Shown: in pieces, positions 1 to 11,617 of the stretch
Layout of the letters: every line of letters begins with the position of its first letter
Position numbering within the stretch: position 1 is the stretch's first letter
Assembly (NCBI RefSeq): GCF_014636295.1
Contig: NZ_BMEC01000014.1
Location: 168,730 to 220,879 of the forward strand
Direction: 5' to 3'
From: Marivirga lumbricoides
Lineage (GTDB): Bacteria; Bacteroidota; Bacteroidia; Cytophagales; Cyclobacteriaceae
Length of the DNA: 52,150 bases
Position numbers and translations under genes: made by a program
Notes under the pieces: model-generated
The model's database searches: none
Seen by the model: only the letters and a program-made list of their open reading frames with translations
What the model was told of the DNA's origin: nothing

Positions 1-1170
1 ACAGCTGCCATTTCCATTGGCTGTCAACGTTAATGTTGCTGTTCCATTTGTAATATCTGTGGCTCCTGGGGTATAAACCGGCTCCAAAATACTTGTATCA
101 TCAAAAGTTCCATCTCCTGAGCTACTCCACGAAAGACTGCTGAAATTACTCGCACTTACTGTTCCTGATACTGATAAATTCAACACATCGCCTGCACATA
201 CTGATAAATCATCTCCAGCCTCGGCTATCGCAGCCTCATAAACATTAACCGTAACATCTTCTTCATCCGGAGTACAAGAACCAGCAGTAACAGTATATTT
301 AAAGGTAAAAACACCTTCTGTAGCCCCACTAAAATCAACTGCTCCGGTGGATGTATTTAAAGTTCCTCCAGTTCCTGTTGACTGAGACCATGTTCCACCA
401 GAATCCTGACCAGTTAGTAAACTAAATAAATCAAATACATCAGTAGTACAAGCTTCACCAGCAGTACCGACATACGATCCAGCATCGGGTCCCTCATTAA
501 CAACAATTCCTGTTAAATCAAAAGTACAACCATTATCATCTGTCACCAGTACATCGTAACTTCCTGCTGCTACATCTGTAACATCCTGAGTAGTTTGTCC
601 ACTACTCCATAAATAAGTATAAGGGGAAGTTCCTCCTGCCACATCAATATCAATGGTTCCTGAACCTAAATTGTCACAGTCGTCAGTTACCGCTACTACA
701 GAAGCTACTAATTCATCTGGTTCATTTATAACCAAACCAGTTATGAGTCGAGAATTAAAACCCGCATCATCTGAAGTAACTCTTACCCTATATGTTGTAT
801 TACCTAAAAAAGCTACTAAATCGGGATTATCATTAGCTTTTATGCCAAAACCAGGGAAGGGAGGCGTATAACTGACTGATCCATCGGTAGTGTTAATATT
901 ATCACTTAATACAATCACATTATCTGTTGTGTTTGTGATTGTTGCAATAGGTATCTCGCTCCCATCCCATAAGAAAAACTCTACTGTAAAAGGAGCTGTA
1001 CCAGAAATGATATTCAAGGTAATTTCACCATCCCCACCGTTAAAGCAACTAACATTTTGAGTTACTGAAGCATTAATATTTAGTTGAGCAAACACATTTG
1101 CTCCTCCAAATAAAATAAAGCTTAAAACTAAAGGAAGAGTATAAAAAAGTCTTTTGTAATATTTTCCCAT
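1..1170 (-). CDS. SprB-repeat surface adhesin, N-terminal part
   Basis: The frame is open from an ATG at 1170 to the window edge, giving 390 codons with no stop, so the C-terminus lies outside. Residues 1 to about 26 form a signal peptide (KRLFYT, hydrophobic core, FGGANVFAQ). Next comes a unit starting NVSCFNGGDGEITL (about residues 33-60). A second, fuller SprB-type unit follows at about 155-210, with DCDNLGSGTIDIDVAGGTSP, a YLW step, YDVLVTDDNGCTF and a Cys pair. After it are PKD/Ig-like stretches rich in Gly, Thr and Asp. Proteins of this kind in Bacteroidota are long exported adhesins, often carried by the type IX secretion system and linked to gliding; here that is inference, because the C-terminal sorting domain is not visible. 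The ATG is 4 nt after the stop of the small secreted gene at 1175-1519, so the two are probably co-transcribed. Confidence 0.85.
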   Translation of the reverse strand, partial: MGKYYKRLFYTLPLVLSFILFGGANVFAQLNINASVTQNVSCFNGGDGEITLNIISGTAPFTVEFFLWDGSEIPIATITNTTDNVIVLSDNINTTDGSVSYTPPFPGFGIKANDNPDLVAFLGNTTYRVRVTSDDAGFNSRLITGLVINEPDELVASVVAVTDDCDNLGSGTIDIDVAGGTSPYTYLWSSGQTTQDVTDVAAGSYDVLVTDDNGCTFDLTGIVVNEGPDAGSYVGTAGEACTTDVFDLFSLLTGQDSGGTWSQSTGTGGTLNTSTGAVDFSGATEGVFTFKYTVTAGSCTPDEEDVTVNVYEAAIAEAGDDLSVCAGDVLNLSVSGTVSASNFSSLSWSSSGDGTFDDTSILEPVYTPGATDITNGTATLTLTANGNGSC

Positions 1171-1174
1171 ATAA

Positions 1175-1519
1175 TTATAATTTTAAGCCTGAGATTTGCC
1201 TTGTTTTACACAATTTTTCAGAAGCTGAAAACTCCACAACAAGTTTGTATATGTCATCTTTCTCTATAGAGTTAAAAGTAAGATTTGTATTCCCTTTTCC
1301 TGATTTTCTTTGTACTTCAACATAAACACCATTTAGTACTTTAAATAAAGTAGCTTCAAAGTTTTCAGATGTTGCGATTTTAAACACAAAACTATTATCC
1401 ATGCTTGATAAGCGGGTAATTTCATTTCCGCATTGCAGTGGAAATGCCCCATCTTTAGCACTTAATTTGACTGCAGCTATTATAACTAATGTAATAATTA
1501 TGCAATATATCTTCTTCAT
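1175..1519 (-). CDS. small secreted hypothetical protein
   Basis: This encodes 114 residues. Residues 1-21 are a clear signal peptide (MKKIY, a long Ile/Val-rich core, ending KLSA). The mature part is about 93 residues with two cysteines (one near LQCGN, one near EKLCKTR), which could form a disulfide. I recognise no family. The predicted pattern of alternating beta strands fits a small beta-sandwich. It is the first gene of a likely two-gene unit with the SprB-repeat adhesin, whose start codon is 4 nt past this stop. A TAnnTTTG box (reverse strand, 1524-1531) sits right before the ATG, which would make the message nearly leaderless. A role with the adhesin is only a guess from position. Confidence 0.7.
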   Translation of the reverse strand: MKKIYCIIITLVIIAAVKLSAKDGAFPLQCGNEITRLSSMDNSFVFKIATSENFEATLFKVLNGVYVEVQRKSGKGNTNLTFNSIEKDDIYKLVVEFSASEKLCKTRQISGLKL

Positions 1520-1523
1520 AGGT

Positions 1524-1531
1524 CAAAAATA
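1524..1531 (-). promoter_or_regulatory. putative -7 box for the secreted protein/adhesin pair
   Basis: The reverse strand reads TATTTTTG, matching the Bacteroidota consensus TAnnTTTG. It lies only 5 nt before the ATG at 1519, so transcription would start at or next to the start codon. The match is short and the region AT-rich, so it may be chance. Confidence 0.3.
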
Positions 1532-1829
1532 ATTCATTTTTAATTCAATAAAATGCAAATCTAAAGGGTTTTAGTACATTTAAGATTATTTCATCGAAAG
1601 CTTTACTATTTTACCGGAATTTAGCTACAAAAGACCGTATTCAAGTCGCCTAATTACCATAATCCATTCAAATATAAGTGATTCAATATTCTAAACAATA
1701 AAAAACAAGTAAAACTTTAAGTATACAATGATAAAACACTAAAAAACAAATAGTTATATCAATCAAATTAACTTAAGAACCCTGGGATTTATAGCATAAA
1801 AACACTTAGGAAAAAAAATCTGCTTTTCG

Positions 1830-1837
1830 TATCTTTG
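1830..1837 (+). promoter_or_regulatory. putative -7 promoter box of aconitase
   Basis: TATCTTTG matches TAnnTTTG exactly, about 40 nt before the aconitase ATG. The rest of the 1520-1877 gap is AT-rich with no reading frame or clear hairpin; it holds the divergent promoters of the aconitase gene and the minus-strand secreted-protein pair. Confidence 0.55.
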
Positions 1838-1877
1838 CCTGCATTATAAGCGTTCATTAAATTTAAAGAGTAATTAT

Positions 1878-4148
1878 ATGGCATTTGATTTAGACATGAT
1901 TAAGGCAGTTTATGCCGGCATGAGTGAAAAAATAGAGGCTGCAAGGAAAGTGGTGAACAAACCTCTCACCTTGTCAGAGAAAATTTTATATTCTCACCTA
2001 TGGAATGGAAAGGCTACAAAAGCGTTTGTTAGAGGAAAATCTTACGTGGACTTTGCACCGGACAGAGTAGCAATGCAAGACGCCACAGCCCAAATGGCAC
2101 TACTTCAGTTCATGCAAGCAGGAAAAGACAAAGCAGCCGTTCCTTCAACAGTACATTGCGATCACTTAATATTAGCTAAAGAAGGTGCTAAAGAGGATTT
2201 AAGAAGTTCTCTTACAGCAAGCGGAGAAGTATTTAACTTCCTTGAATCAGTATCCAATAAATATGGCATCGGATTCTGGAAGCCGGGTGCTGGTATCATA
2301 CACCAGGTAGTACTAGAAAATTATGCCTTCCCTGGTGGAATGATGATAGGTACTGACTCCCACACGGTAAATGCGGGTGGCTTAGGAATGGTGGCTATTG
2401 GCGTAGGGGGTGCTGATGCTGTAGACGTGATGGCGGGCATGGCATGGGAGTTAAAATTCCCTAAACTAATCGGTGTAAAATTAACAGGTAAATTAAATGG
2501 CTGGACTTCTGCTAAAGATGTTATTCTTAAAGTAGCAGGCATTTTAACCGTGAAAGGCGGTACAGGTTGTATAGTTGAATATTTTGGCCCCGGAGCACAA
2601 TCTTTATCTGCAACAGGTAAAGGCACCATTTGCAACATGGGTGCTGAAATCGGTGCAACTACCTCTACTTTCGGTTACGATGAAGCAATGGAAAGATATC
2701 TGCGCTCAACTGACAGAAATGAAATAGCTGATGAAGCTAATAAAATAAAAGCACACCTCACAGGTGATGATGAGGTTTACGCTAACCCTGAGCAGTATTT
2801 TGATCAGGTCATAGAAATTGACCTCTCTACATTAGAACCCCATGTTAATGGACCATTCACTCCTGATAAAGCAACTCCAATTTCACAATTGCGAGCAGAA
2901 GCTGAAAAAAATGGATGGCCTACAAAAGTAGAATGGGGATTGATAGGATCTTGCACAAACTCATCTTATGAAGATTTGTCAAGAGCTTCTTCAATTGCTA
3001 AGCAAGCAGTTGAAAAAGGATTGAAAACCAAATCTGATTTTGGCATTAATCCAGGCTCTGAGCAAGTGAGATATACAGCAGACAGAGATGGCTTACTCCA
3101 AATTTTTGAAGACCTGGATGCCACAATATTCACAAATGCCTGTGGACCTTGCATTGGTCAGTGGTCACGAACAGGAGCTGACAAAGGTGAAAAGAACACT
3201 ATTGTCCACTCATTTAACAGAAACTTCTCTAAACGTGCTGACGGAAATCCTAATACCCATGCATTTGTAACCTCTCCTGAGATGGTTGCTGCAATTGCAA
3301 TTAGTGGTGATTTAGGTTTCAACCCTCTTACCGACACCCTTACTAATGAAAAAGGGGAACAGGTTAAATTAGACCCACCATTTGGAGCTGAGTTACCTGA
3401 CAAAGGTTTTGCTGTAGAGGACAATGGTTATCAGGCCCCGGCAACCGATGGAAAGCAAGTAGATGTAAAAGTTGCCCCTGACTCCAAAAGACTTCAATTA
3501 TTAGAACCTTTTGATGCCTGGGATGGAAAAAACATTGTAAATGCGCAAATCCTCATAAAAGCACAAGGAAAATGTACAACTGACCACATTTCTATGGCTG
3601 GCCCTTGGTTGAGATTTAGAGGTCACTTAGATAACATCTCTGACAACTGCTTAATTGGAGCAGTAAATGCATTTAATGGCGAGACCAATAAAGTAAAAAA
3701 TCAATTAACCGGTGAATATGGTCCTGTACCCGCAACTCAAAGAGCTTATAAAGCTAAAGGTATTCCAACCATTGTAGTAGGCGATCATAATTACGGGGAA
3801 GGTTCTTCCCGGGAGCATGCAGCTATGGAGCCGAGGCATTTAGGAGTTAAGGCAGTTCTAGTGAAGTCATTTGCCAGAATTCACGAAACAAACCTGAAAA
3901 AGCAAGGAATGTTAGCACTTACTTTCGCTAACGAAGCTGATTATGATAAAGTACAGGAAAATGATAAGATCAATTTCCTTGATTTAGATCAGTTTGCTCC
4001 TGAGAAACCTTTAAAGCTGGAATTTGTGCACGAAGATGGAAGCAAAGACATTATTGTAGCTAACCATACTTATAACGATGCACAAATCGGATGGTACAAA
4101 GCTGGTTCTGCATTGAATAAAATTAAAGAACTTGAAGCTCAAGGTTAA
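1878..4148 (+). CDS. acn: aconitate hydratase, mitochondrial-type
   Basis: This enzyme isomerises citrate to isocitrate in the TCA cycle, in the cytoplasm, using a [4Fe-4S] cluster. The 756-residue length fits the mitochondrial-type aconitase family (shorter than AcnA/IRP or AcnB). Cluster cysteines are visible: Cys359 in GSCTNSS, and Cys422 and Cys425 in [10 protein letters not shown]. The early motif GTDSHT (about residue 157) and the C-terminal swivel-domain motif [10 protein letters not shown], with the catalytic Ser at about 644 and Arg645, are intact. The start is supported by [14 protein letters not shown] and a TAnnTTTG promoter box at 1830. The gene is single, followed by a strong terminator at 4207-4238. 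The TCA partner isocitrate dehydrogenase lies 1.6 kb downstream on the other strand, with ferritin between them. Confidence 0.97.
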   Translation: MAFDLDMIKAVYAGMSEKIEAARKVVNKPLTLSEKILYSHLWNGKATKAFVRGKSYVDFAPDRVAMQDATAQMALLQFMQAGKDKAAVPSTVHCDHLILAKEGAKEDLRSSLTASGEVFNFLESVSNKYGIGFWKPGAGIIHQVVLENYAFPGGMMIGTDSHTVNAGGLGMVAIGVGGADAVDVMAGMAWELKFPKLIGVKLTGKLNGWTSAKDVILKVAGILTVKGGTGCIVEYFGPGAQSLSATGKGTICNMGAEIGATTSTFGYDEAMERYLRSTDRNEIADEANKIKAHLTGDDEVYANPEQYFDQVIEIDLSTLEPHVNGPFTPDKATPISQLRAEAEKNGWPTKVEWGLIGSCTNSSYEDLSRASSIAKQAVEKGLKTKSDFGINPGSEQVRYTADRDGLLQIFEDLDATIFTNACGPCIGQWSRTGADKGEKNTIVHSFNRNFSKRADGNPNTHAFVTSPEMVAAIAISGDLGFNPLTDTLTNEKGEQVKLDPPFGAELPDKGFAVEDNGYQAPATDGKQVDVKVAPDSKRLQLLEPFDAWDGKNIVNAQILIKAQGKCTTDHISMAGPWLRFRGHLDNISDNCLIGAVNAFNGETNKVKNQLTGEYGPVPATQRAYKAKGIPTIVVGDHNYGEGSSREHAAMEPRHLGVKAVLVKSFARIHETNLKKQGMLALTFANEADYDKVQENDKINFLDLDQFAPEKPLKLEFVHEDGSKDIIVANHTYNDAQIGWYKAGSALNKIKELEAQG

Positions 4149-4206
4149 GATCAATATATTATTTTCCGATCATTTATTGGTCTAGAAAAAATTTTGAAAT
4201 CATTTT

Positions 4207-4238
4207 AAAAGCTCTTGCGGACTGTAAGAGCTTTTTTA
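4207..4238 (+). terminator. intrinsic terminator after aconitase
   Basis: A perfect 10-bp stem AAAAGCTCTT / AAGAGCTTTT (4207-4216 with 4226-4235) encloses a 9-nt loop and runs into a T tract, 60 nt after the aconitase stop. Confidence 0.85.
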
Positions 4239-4279
4239 TTAACTAATTTTACTTAAAAAAAGCTTCTTTATACCCAATC

Positions 4280-4287
4280 TATATTTG
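4280..4287 (+). promoter_or_regulatory. putative -7 box of ferritin
   Basis: TATATTTG matches TAnnTTTG, about 85 nt before the ferritin ATG and downstream of the aconitase terminator. No Fur-type palindrome was evident by eye in the leader. Confidence 0.4.
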
Positions 4288-4371
4288 GAGCTGATCTAAT
4301 TTCATATTAATAAATTACTACAACATCTACTCCTAAAATGAGTATATTAGAATACGAAAATTTTTAAATCA

Positions 4372-4923
4372 ATGAAAAACGTAATTACTTCAAAAAGATC
4401 CCTTACAGAAGAAACCGAGAAGATGCTTAATCAACAGATAGTAATGGAAGGCAAATCTTCTGCCTATTACTTATCAATGGCCTCATGGTGCGAAACGAAA
4501 GGTTATATAAATTCCTCAAAGTTTCTTTATGAGCATGCAACAGAAGAAAGAGATCACATGCTAAAACTTTTCAGCTATATTAATGAGGCTGGTGGTCATG
4601 CACTACAGCCTGCTATTTCCGAAATTCGCCATGACTTTAATAGCTTAAGAGAAGTTTTTGAGCTAATCCTGGAGCACGAAATTAAAGTAACTCAATCAAT
4701 ACATTCACTGGTTGACCACTGTTTTAGCACAAAAGATTTTACCACTTTTAATTTCCTTCAGTGGTTTGTTACAGAACAACGCGAAGAAGAAACAATGGCA
4801 AGAAGAGCACTTGAAATATTCGATATTATAGGTGAAGATGGAATGGGCTTATGGTATATTGATATTGAATTAGGAAAATTGCATGGACTTGACCCAAAAA
4901 ATACTGATGCAACTGCACTTTAA
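4372..4923 (+). CDS. ftnA: ferritin (non-haem iron storage)
   Basis: This is a 183-residue bacterial ferritin that oxidises Fe(II) at a di-iron ferroxidase centre and stores the mineral in a 24-subunit shell. All expected ligands are present: Glu26 and Tyr33 in helix A (EGKSSAYY), Glu59 and His62 in helix B (EERDH), Glu103 in helix C, and Gln136 with Glu139 in helix D (EQREEE). The length and final helix match FtnA-type proteins rather than bacterioferritin; the Met haem ligand position is not evident. It stands alone between two terminators. Its position next to aconitase, an iron-sulfur enzyme, may be chance, though both respond to iron state in many bacteria. Confidence 0.95.
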   Translation: MKNVITSKRSLTEETEKMLNQQIVMEGKSSAYYLSMASWCETKGYINSSKFLYEHATEERDHMLKLFSYINEAGGHALQPAISEIRHDFNSLREVFELILEHEIKVTQSIHSLVDHCFSTKDFTTFNFLQWFVTEQREEETMARRALEIFDIIGEDGMGLWYIDIELGKLHGLDPKNTDATAL

Positions 4924-4940
4924 AATTCAACAATACATAA

Positions 4941-4969
4941 AAAAAGCAGTGAAATTCACTGCTTTTTTT
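4941..4969. terminator. bidirectional terminator between ferritin and Lon-N gene
   Basis: A near-perfect 13-bp inverted repeat (AAAAAGCAGTGAA with TTCACTGCTTTTT, 4941-4967) has A and T runs on both sides, so it can end both the ferritin transcript and the convergent gene whose stop is at 4975. Confidence 0.88.
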
Positions 4970-4974
4970 ATGCT

Positions 4975-5601
4975 CTAAAACTCAAGTGGATCGTAATGTC
5001 TGAAATGGCCATTCATCTTTATCAATTCTTTACTTTTCTGAATATCTCTCAACTGCGGCAATATTACCTTTAAGTGATCTAACAAAAACCTTTGTCGCTG
5101 TCTTTCTTCTCTTAATTGCAAAAGATCATATTCAGCATCTTTGGAAAGCCCAATTTGATGTGCGATATCAAACACCCTAAAATCTGTATTTAGAGGTACT
5201 TTCTGTATTTCTACAAGTTTATAAAGCTCTGTTAATGATTCAAATAACGCTTCTTTTAATATAATGTCTCCATTATCAACATTAGTCAGTATCTCCACGT
5301 CTCCGGCAGCGTATAATTTCTCCTTATAAGGATTTTGCATATTAAGTACGTGAAGCACATTAATTGCTTTTGTCTCAATATCAAAACGACCATCACTATA
5401 TTCTTTAGCAATATTTACTAATTTCATTTCTGTACCGTATTCAATCTTATTTTTAACATAAGATGGAATAGCAAAATTACTCTCATTGGCTACACAATCT
5501 CTCACCAATTCCTTATAACGAGGTTCAAATACATGTAAATTCAACTCCTGCCCAGGAAAAGCCACCAGATTGAGAGGAAAAAAAGGCAAAATAGTTTTCA
5601 T
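4975..5601 (-). CDS. Lon N-terminal (substrate-binding) domain protein
   Basis: A 208-residue protein made almost entirely of the Lon peptidase N-terminal domain (PF02190). The opening LPFFPLNLVAFPGQ and HVFEPRYKELV are the family hallmark. It has no AAA+ ATPase and no Ser-Lys protease domain, so it is not Lon itself. Such stand-alone proteins are common in bacteria; their role is unclear, perhaps substrate binding or adaptor work. The C-terminal third is helical and charged (REERQRQRF). It is transcribed alone, convergent with ferritin, 132 nt downstream of the isocitrate dehydrogenase stop but separated from it by a terminator. Confidence 0.88.
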   Translation of the reverse strand: MKTILPFFPLNLVAFPGQELNLHVFEPRYKELVRDCVANESNFAIPSYVKNKIEYGTEMKLVNIAKEYSDGRFDIETKAINVLHVLNMQNPYKEKLYAAGDVEILTNVDNGDIILKEALFESLTELYKLVEIQKVPLNTDFRVFDIAHQIGLSKDAEYDLLQLREERQRQRFLLDHLKVILPQLRDIQKSKELIKMNGHFRHYDPLEF

Positions 5602-5645
5602 ATCCTATCAAAAGATTTGTTTAACGATCATGTTTCATTTTCCAT

Positions 5646-5678
5646 AAAAAAAAGCCCACATTCTTTGTGGACTTTAAT
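5646..5678 (-). terminator. terminator of isocitrate dehydrogenase
   Basis: On the minus strand AAAGTCCACA pairs with TGTGGGCTTT (one G-T pair) around a short loop, followed by a T run. It lies about 60 nt past the dehydrogenase stop and just before the next gene's start. Confidence 0.75.
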
Positions 5679-5733
5679 TTATTATTCGAAAATTTAAATT
5701 CTATTAAAACAACTTCCGCTTAGAGATATTTAA

Positions 5734-8031
<2,298 letters not shown>

Positions 8032-8207
8032 TTACCCTACAAGCTTTGCTCTTTATATGGCAGAGACTTTGGTGATAGCTAAAGTCGCATGCGAATTTAA
8101 TAAAAAACGGTATGGGAGAAAGCTTGTTTAGCAATTATCTGATTTAAGGGAAGTATTTTTTATTTAATAAAATCAATACAGTTGCACTTTTATTATTATC
8201 AATCATT

Positions 8208-8345
8208 ATGTTGAAAACATTACCTCCTACCAATTGTTATTTAATCTTAAATGGAGCTACTATGGAATTTGTAATTGCAGGGGGTACCATCGCCATTGCT
8301 ATATTGATTGTAAGAACAGTGATGAAAAGAGTATTTAAAGATTAA
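8208..8345 (+). CDS. possible small single-span membrane protein
   Basis: A 45-codon open frame runs from ATG at 8208 to TAA at 8343. Its second half, after an internal ATG at 8262, is a textbook single membrane helix (EFVIAGGTIAIAILIV) followed by a basic tail (RTVMKRVFKD). The internal start would give a 27-residue peptide and is preceded by GGAG, so it may be the true start. It lies in the gap between the dehydrogenase and arfB, and the arfB promoter box begins 2 nt after its stop. No homologue is known to me. The hydrophobic pattern with a positive inside tail supports a real peptide, but the size makes chance possible. The remainder of the 7978-8373 gap shows nothing else. Confidence 0.4.
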   Translation: MLKTLPPTNCYLILNGATMEFVIAGGTIAIAILIVRTVMKRVFKD

Positions 8346-8346
8346 C

Positions 8347-8354
8347 TACCTTTG
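8347..8354 (+). promoter_or_regulatory. putative -7 box of arfB
   Basis: TACCTTTG matches TAnnTTTG exactly, 22 nt before the arfB ATG and immediately after the stop of the small membrane ORF. Confidence 0.45.
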
Positions 8355-8376
8355 TTCTTCTTTAGATAATTGAGTG

Positions 8377-8793
8377 ATGAAAGCCTCGGATAAAATAAAA
8401 AATAAAAGTTTTGAGCCTGAGATGGATTTCTCCGCCACAAAAAGCAGTGGACCAGGAGGGCAAAATGTTAATAAGGTCAATACCAGGATTGCACTTCGTT
8501 TTAATATCCCGGAATCAGCATTACTCTCTGATGAAGAGAAAGCACTGTTGATGAAAAAATTAAAATCGAAAATAACACAGGAAGGAGTTCTAATTATTGA
8601 AGCACAGGAAAAGAGGTCACAACTTCAGAACAAAACAATTGCCATTCAGAAATTTTACGAACTCCTGACTAAAGCATTTACTAAAAAGAAGAAAAGAATA
8701 GCAACAAAACCTTCCAAAACTGCTGACAAAAAAAGGCTGGAAAGCAAAAAACAGCATGCTGAGAAAAAAGCAAATCGTAAAAAACTACTTTAG
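8377..8793 (+). CDS. arfB: ArfB-type ribosome-rescue peptidyl-tRNA hydrolase
   Basis: This protein frees ribosomes stalled without a stop codon: its GGQ loop hydrolyses peptidyl-tRNA and its basic tail sits in the empty mRNA channel. The 138-residue chain has the GGQ motif at residues 27-29 within KSSGPGGQNVNKVNT, the signature of the RF-1 class I fold, and lacks the codon-recognition domain of true release factors. The C-terminus is a long lysine/arginine-rich tail (KKKKRIATK, KKRLESKKQ), as required for channel binding. A GTG one codon earlier (8374) is in frame; I chose the ATG at 8377. It is a single gene, convergent with panB, 82 nt apart. Confidence 0.93.
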   Translation: MKASDKIKNKSFEPEMDFSATKSSGPGGQNVNKVNTRIALRFNIPESALLSDEEKALLMKKLKSKITQEGVLIIEAQEKRSQLQNKTIAIQKFYELLTKAFTKKKKRIATKPSKTADKKRLESKKQHAEKKANRKKLL

Positions 8794-8875
8794 ATTTATA
8801 GATTTGCCGGTATCCAACAGCTGTTCAATTTAGAAAATGATCAATTTGTCCCTCCACTTTTAAAGAGGCTCATCA

Positions 8876-9694
8876 TCAGTAGCTTTCTTCTTCATTGGGG
8901 AAATCAGTGCTCTTTACATCCTGGACATATTTACCAATTGCATCAGTTATTATTCCATCCAGTTTGGCATAGTGCCTCAAGAAACGAGGTTTAAATTCAG
9001 TCGTGATGCCCAGTAAATCGTGAATTACGAGTACCTGACCATCCACATCCGGACCTGCACCTATTCCTATTATGGGAATGCTTACTTCTTCTGCAACTCT
9101 TTTAGCCAGTTTAGCAGGAATCTTCTCCAACACAATACTAAAACATCCACACTCTTCCAAAACCTTAGCATCACTAATTAATTTTTCTGCCTCCGCTTCT
9201 TCCTTAGCCCTCACTGTATAAGTGCCAAACTTATAGATAGATTGTGGTGTTAGACCTAAATGCCCCATCACAGGAATACCGGCACTTAGTATTCTTATAA
9301 TGGATTCTTTAATTTCCGCTCCACCTTCAAGCTTTACAGCATGCCCGCCTGACTCCTTCATTATTCTTATAGAAGACCGAAGAGCTTCAGATGAATTACC
9401 CTGATAGGATCCGAAAGGAATATCCACTACTACTAAAGCTCTTTGAACCGCCCTTACCACTGAAGAGGCATGATAAATCATTTGATCAAGTGTGATTGGC
9501 AATGTGGTCTCATGTCCCGCCATAACATTAGAAGCGGAATCACCCACTAAAATCACATCTACACCAGCAGCGTCCACGAGCTTAGCCATTGAAAAATCGT
9601 AAGCAGTTAGCATAGAGATTTTCTCTCCACGAGTTTTCATTTCCTGTAATTGATGTGTAGTGATTTTTTTAATTGACTTCTTGTGCACTGACAT
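8876..9694 (-). CDS. panB: 3-methyl-2-oxobutanoate hydroxymethyltransferase
   Basis: PanB transfers a hydroxymethyl group from 5,10-methylene-THF to 2-oxoisovalerate, making ketopantoate for pantothenate and coenzyme A. The 272-residue TIM barrel fits the family. Metal- and substrate-binding motifs are visible: [31 protein letters not shown] (Mg ligand Asp), [10 protein letters not shown] (second Asp), KLEGG, and the catalytic Glu in [20 protein letters not shown] and DLLGI follow. No panC or panD is near. It starts 24 nt after the stop of the PAS kinase upstream, so it may share that transcript. Confidence 0.96.
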   Translation of the reverse strand: MSVHKKSIKKITTHQLQEMKTRGEKISMLTAYDFSMAKLVDAAGVDVILVGDSASNVMAGHETTLPITLDQMIYHASSVVRAVQRALVVVDIPFGSYQGNSSEALRSSIRIMKESGGHAVKLEGGAEIKESIIRILSAGIPVMGHLGLTPQSIYKFGTYTVRAKEEAEAEKLISDAKVLEECGCFSIVLEKIPAKLAKRVAEEVSIPIIGIGAGPDVDGQVLVIHDLLGITTEFKPRFLRHYAKLDGIITDAIGKYVQDVKSTDFPNEEESY

Positions 9695-9718
9695 AAAAAA
9701 TTCTCTTTTATTTAAGTT

Positions 9719-11248
9719 TTACTGATCGTTCGGAACTGTAACTGTAAATGTAGTACCTTTTCTTTCTTCAGACTCAACTTTTATGTCTGCATTTAACTTT
9801 TTAATCACATTTTTTACAATATACATTCCCAAACCACTTCCTTCACTGTTTTCAGAGGCACGATAAAACATATCAAAAATTTTCTCAAGTTTATCCTGAG
9901 AAATCCCTTCTCCGTTGTCTTCAATTATGATTTTCGCCTCTTCTTCTGTGGTTGTAACGTAAATATTAATAAAAGATATTAATCCTTCAGAAGTCTTTCT
10001 GTACTTAATCGCATTTGAAATTAAGTTATTTAGAATAATCCTTATTTTTGTGAGATCAGAGTAGAATGGTTCCTTTTGAAGAATTTTTACTCTAATTTCT
10101 AAATTTTTGGTTGTATAAACATGATGAAAATTTGTAACACTATTGTTAATTTCCACCATAAAATTTATTGGTACTGTAGGTTCAGTTAGCCTGTTATTTC
10201 GCGACATAGCCAATAAGTCCACCACAAATTTATCAAGGCGGTTTACACTGCCCGATATCATTTCAATAATTTTTCTAATCTCGGCAGGATTTCTCTCTGT
10301 CTTCAAAATTTCTATTAACCCCATCATGGATCTGAGAGGAGATCTAATATCGTGAGAGGCATGATAAACAAAATTATCTAACTCAAAATTTAAGCGTTGC
10401 AACTCCAGCAAGTTCTCTTTAAATTCAGAAATATCACGAAAGGTGATATCCAGAAAGTTTCCAAGCTCAGTATCATTTACAATAGCCGAAAGTGAAATCC
10501 ATGTCTCTGATTCATCCCACCGGCTTACCTTTACTTCGAACTCTTCAATTGAACCCTGATATTTAAGCATTTCCTTTAAATCATGAATCTGATCTATATC
10601 AACAAAAACATCACTTAGCATAAGATGCTCTTGGGAATTAGGAAAAGCCAGAATTTGAAGCCCTTTTTGATTGATCTCTACGATATCAAGGTTCTCACTA
10701 TTGACTCTCATTATACCTACCAGAGAATTGTCAAACAAATGTTTATATTTTTTTTCACTCGTTTTTAATCTTTCTGCCGATTCTTTTTTATCTGAAATAT
10801 CAGTGTGTGAGCCCGAAATAAAAATGGGGTTTCCTTTAGAATCTCTTGTAACTCTGGCCTTGGAGCTAATCCAAATATATTTCCCACTTTTAGCACGTAA
10901 CCTAAATTCAACTTTGTATTCAGGTATTTCACCCTTGAGATAACTGATAAAGTTGGAAATGGTCCTTTCTTTGTCTTCAGGATGGATTAAGCTCTCCCAA
11001 ACACCTAATTTCTCCACTTCGTCTACTTTGTAGCCTAACATATTGGCCCACGGGGGAGATATAAAAATTTCATCTGTCAGCAAATTCCTCTCCCATAATC
11101 CCTCGCTAGCACCCTCAGATGCATTTTCATATTGCAAAAGCCTACGTTCAACTTTTGCTAATTTATCTAACAACTGTCGATTTTGAAGTTTTTCTTGCGC
11201 CAGTTCAAGCTTTAGTTCTTCGGATATATCTTTTAATTTCTTGTCCAT
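9719..11248 (-). CDS. PAS-PAS sensor histidine kinase
   Basis: A 509-residue soluble kinase with no membrane segment. Order: an N-terminal coiled coil (about 1-45), a PAS_3-type PAS domain with its PAC motif (about 50-160, WANMLGY, ISGSHTDIS), a second PAS domain (about 165-285, ending ITFRDISEF), a HisKA domain with the phospho-accepting His in YHASHDIRSPLRS (about 295), and a HATPase_c domain with N box NLISNAIKY, G1 EDNGEGIS and G2 GSGLGMYIV. All catalytic boxes are intact, so it should autophosphorylate. No response regulator is adjacent, making it an orphan. The panB gene follows after 24 nt. The ligand is unknown. Confidence 0.93.
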   Translation of the reverse strand: MDKKLKDISEELKLELAQEKLQNRQLLDKLAKVERRLLQYENASEGASEGLWERNLLTDEIFISPPWANMLGYKVDEVEKLGVWESLIHPEDKERTISNFISYLKGEIPEYKVEFRLRAKSGKYIWISSKARVTRDSKGNPIFISGSHTDISDKKESAERLKTSEKKYKHLFDNSLVGIMRVNSENLDIVEINQKGLQILAFPNSQEHLMLSDVFVDIDQIHDLKEMLKYQGSIEEFEVKVSRWDESETWISLSAIVNDTELGNFLDITFRDISEFKENLLELQRLNFELDNFVYHASHDIRSPLRSMMGLIEILKTERNPAEIRKIIEMISGSVNRLDKFVVDLLAMSRNNRLTEPTVPINFMVEINNSVTNFHHVYTTKNLEIRVKILQKEPFYSDLTKIRIILNNLISNAIKYRKTSEGLISFINIYVTTTEEEAKIIIEDNGEGISQDKLEKIFDMFYRASENSEGSGLGMYIVKNVIKKLNADIKVESEERKGTTFTVTVPNDQ

Positions 11249-11617
11249 AGAGGGGAGTAAAATTCTTTCAAAAATTTACTATGAAGTGGAGTTCTTGCTG
11301 TATATATCATCTTTGCTAATACGATAATCCTCTGAAATAAAGGATAAGTTGGCAAAAACCATTTTAAGCTACAACTCTTTTTAAATTAACTCGACCAACC
11401 AGAAGAATCTTTCGAGAAAAAAGGCAACCTTTTAAATAATTGTTTTTATTTAATCATTCTAAAGGTTTTCAATATATTTCAGAAACAGCGAACGTTTAGT
11501 AGAAATGAAGCTCTGATTAGAATACTTATTTTGAAAAAGGTTTAGAAAAAAAGGTATCAATTCTTGTAAAAGTATAGAACAACTTTATAAATAGGTATGG
11601 GTTAAGGCTTCTTAAAA
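11249..11617 (-). other. 369-nt gap with no gene
   Basis: The stretch between the EamA transporter stop and the kinase start is AT-rich and stop-rich in all frames. A loose inverted repeat AACCTTT / AAAGGTT near 11426-11468 is the only structure I see. It presumably holds the transporter's 3' end and the kinase promoter. Confidence 0.5.

Noticed and set aside
653-871. Plus-strand open frame inside the adhesin gene
   Set aside because: Opposite strand of a long, uninterrupted coding frame; no domain.
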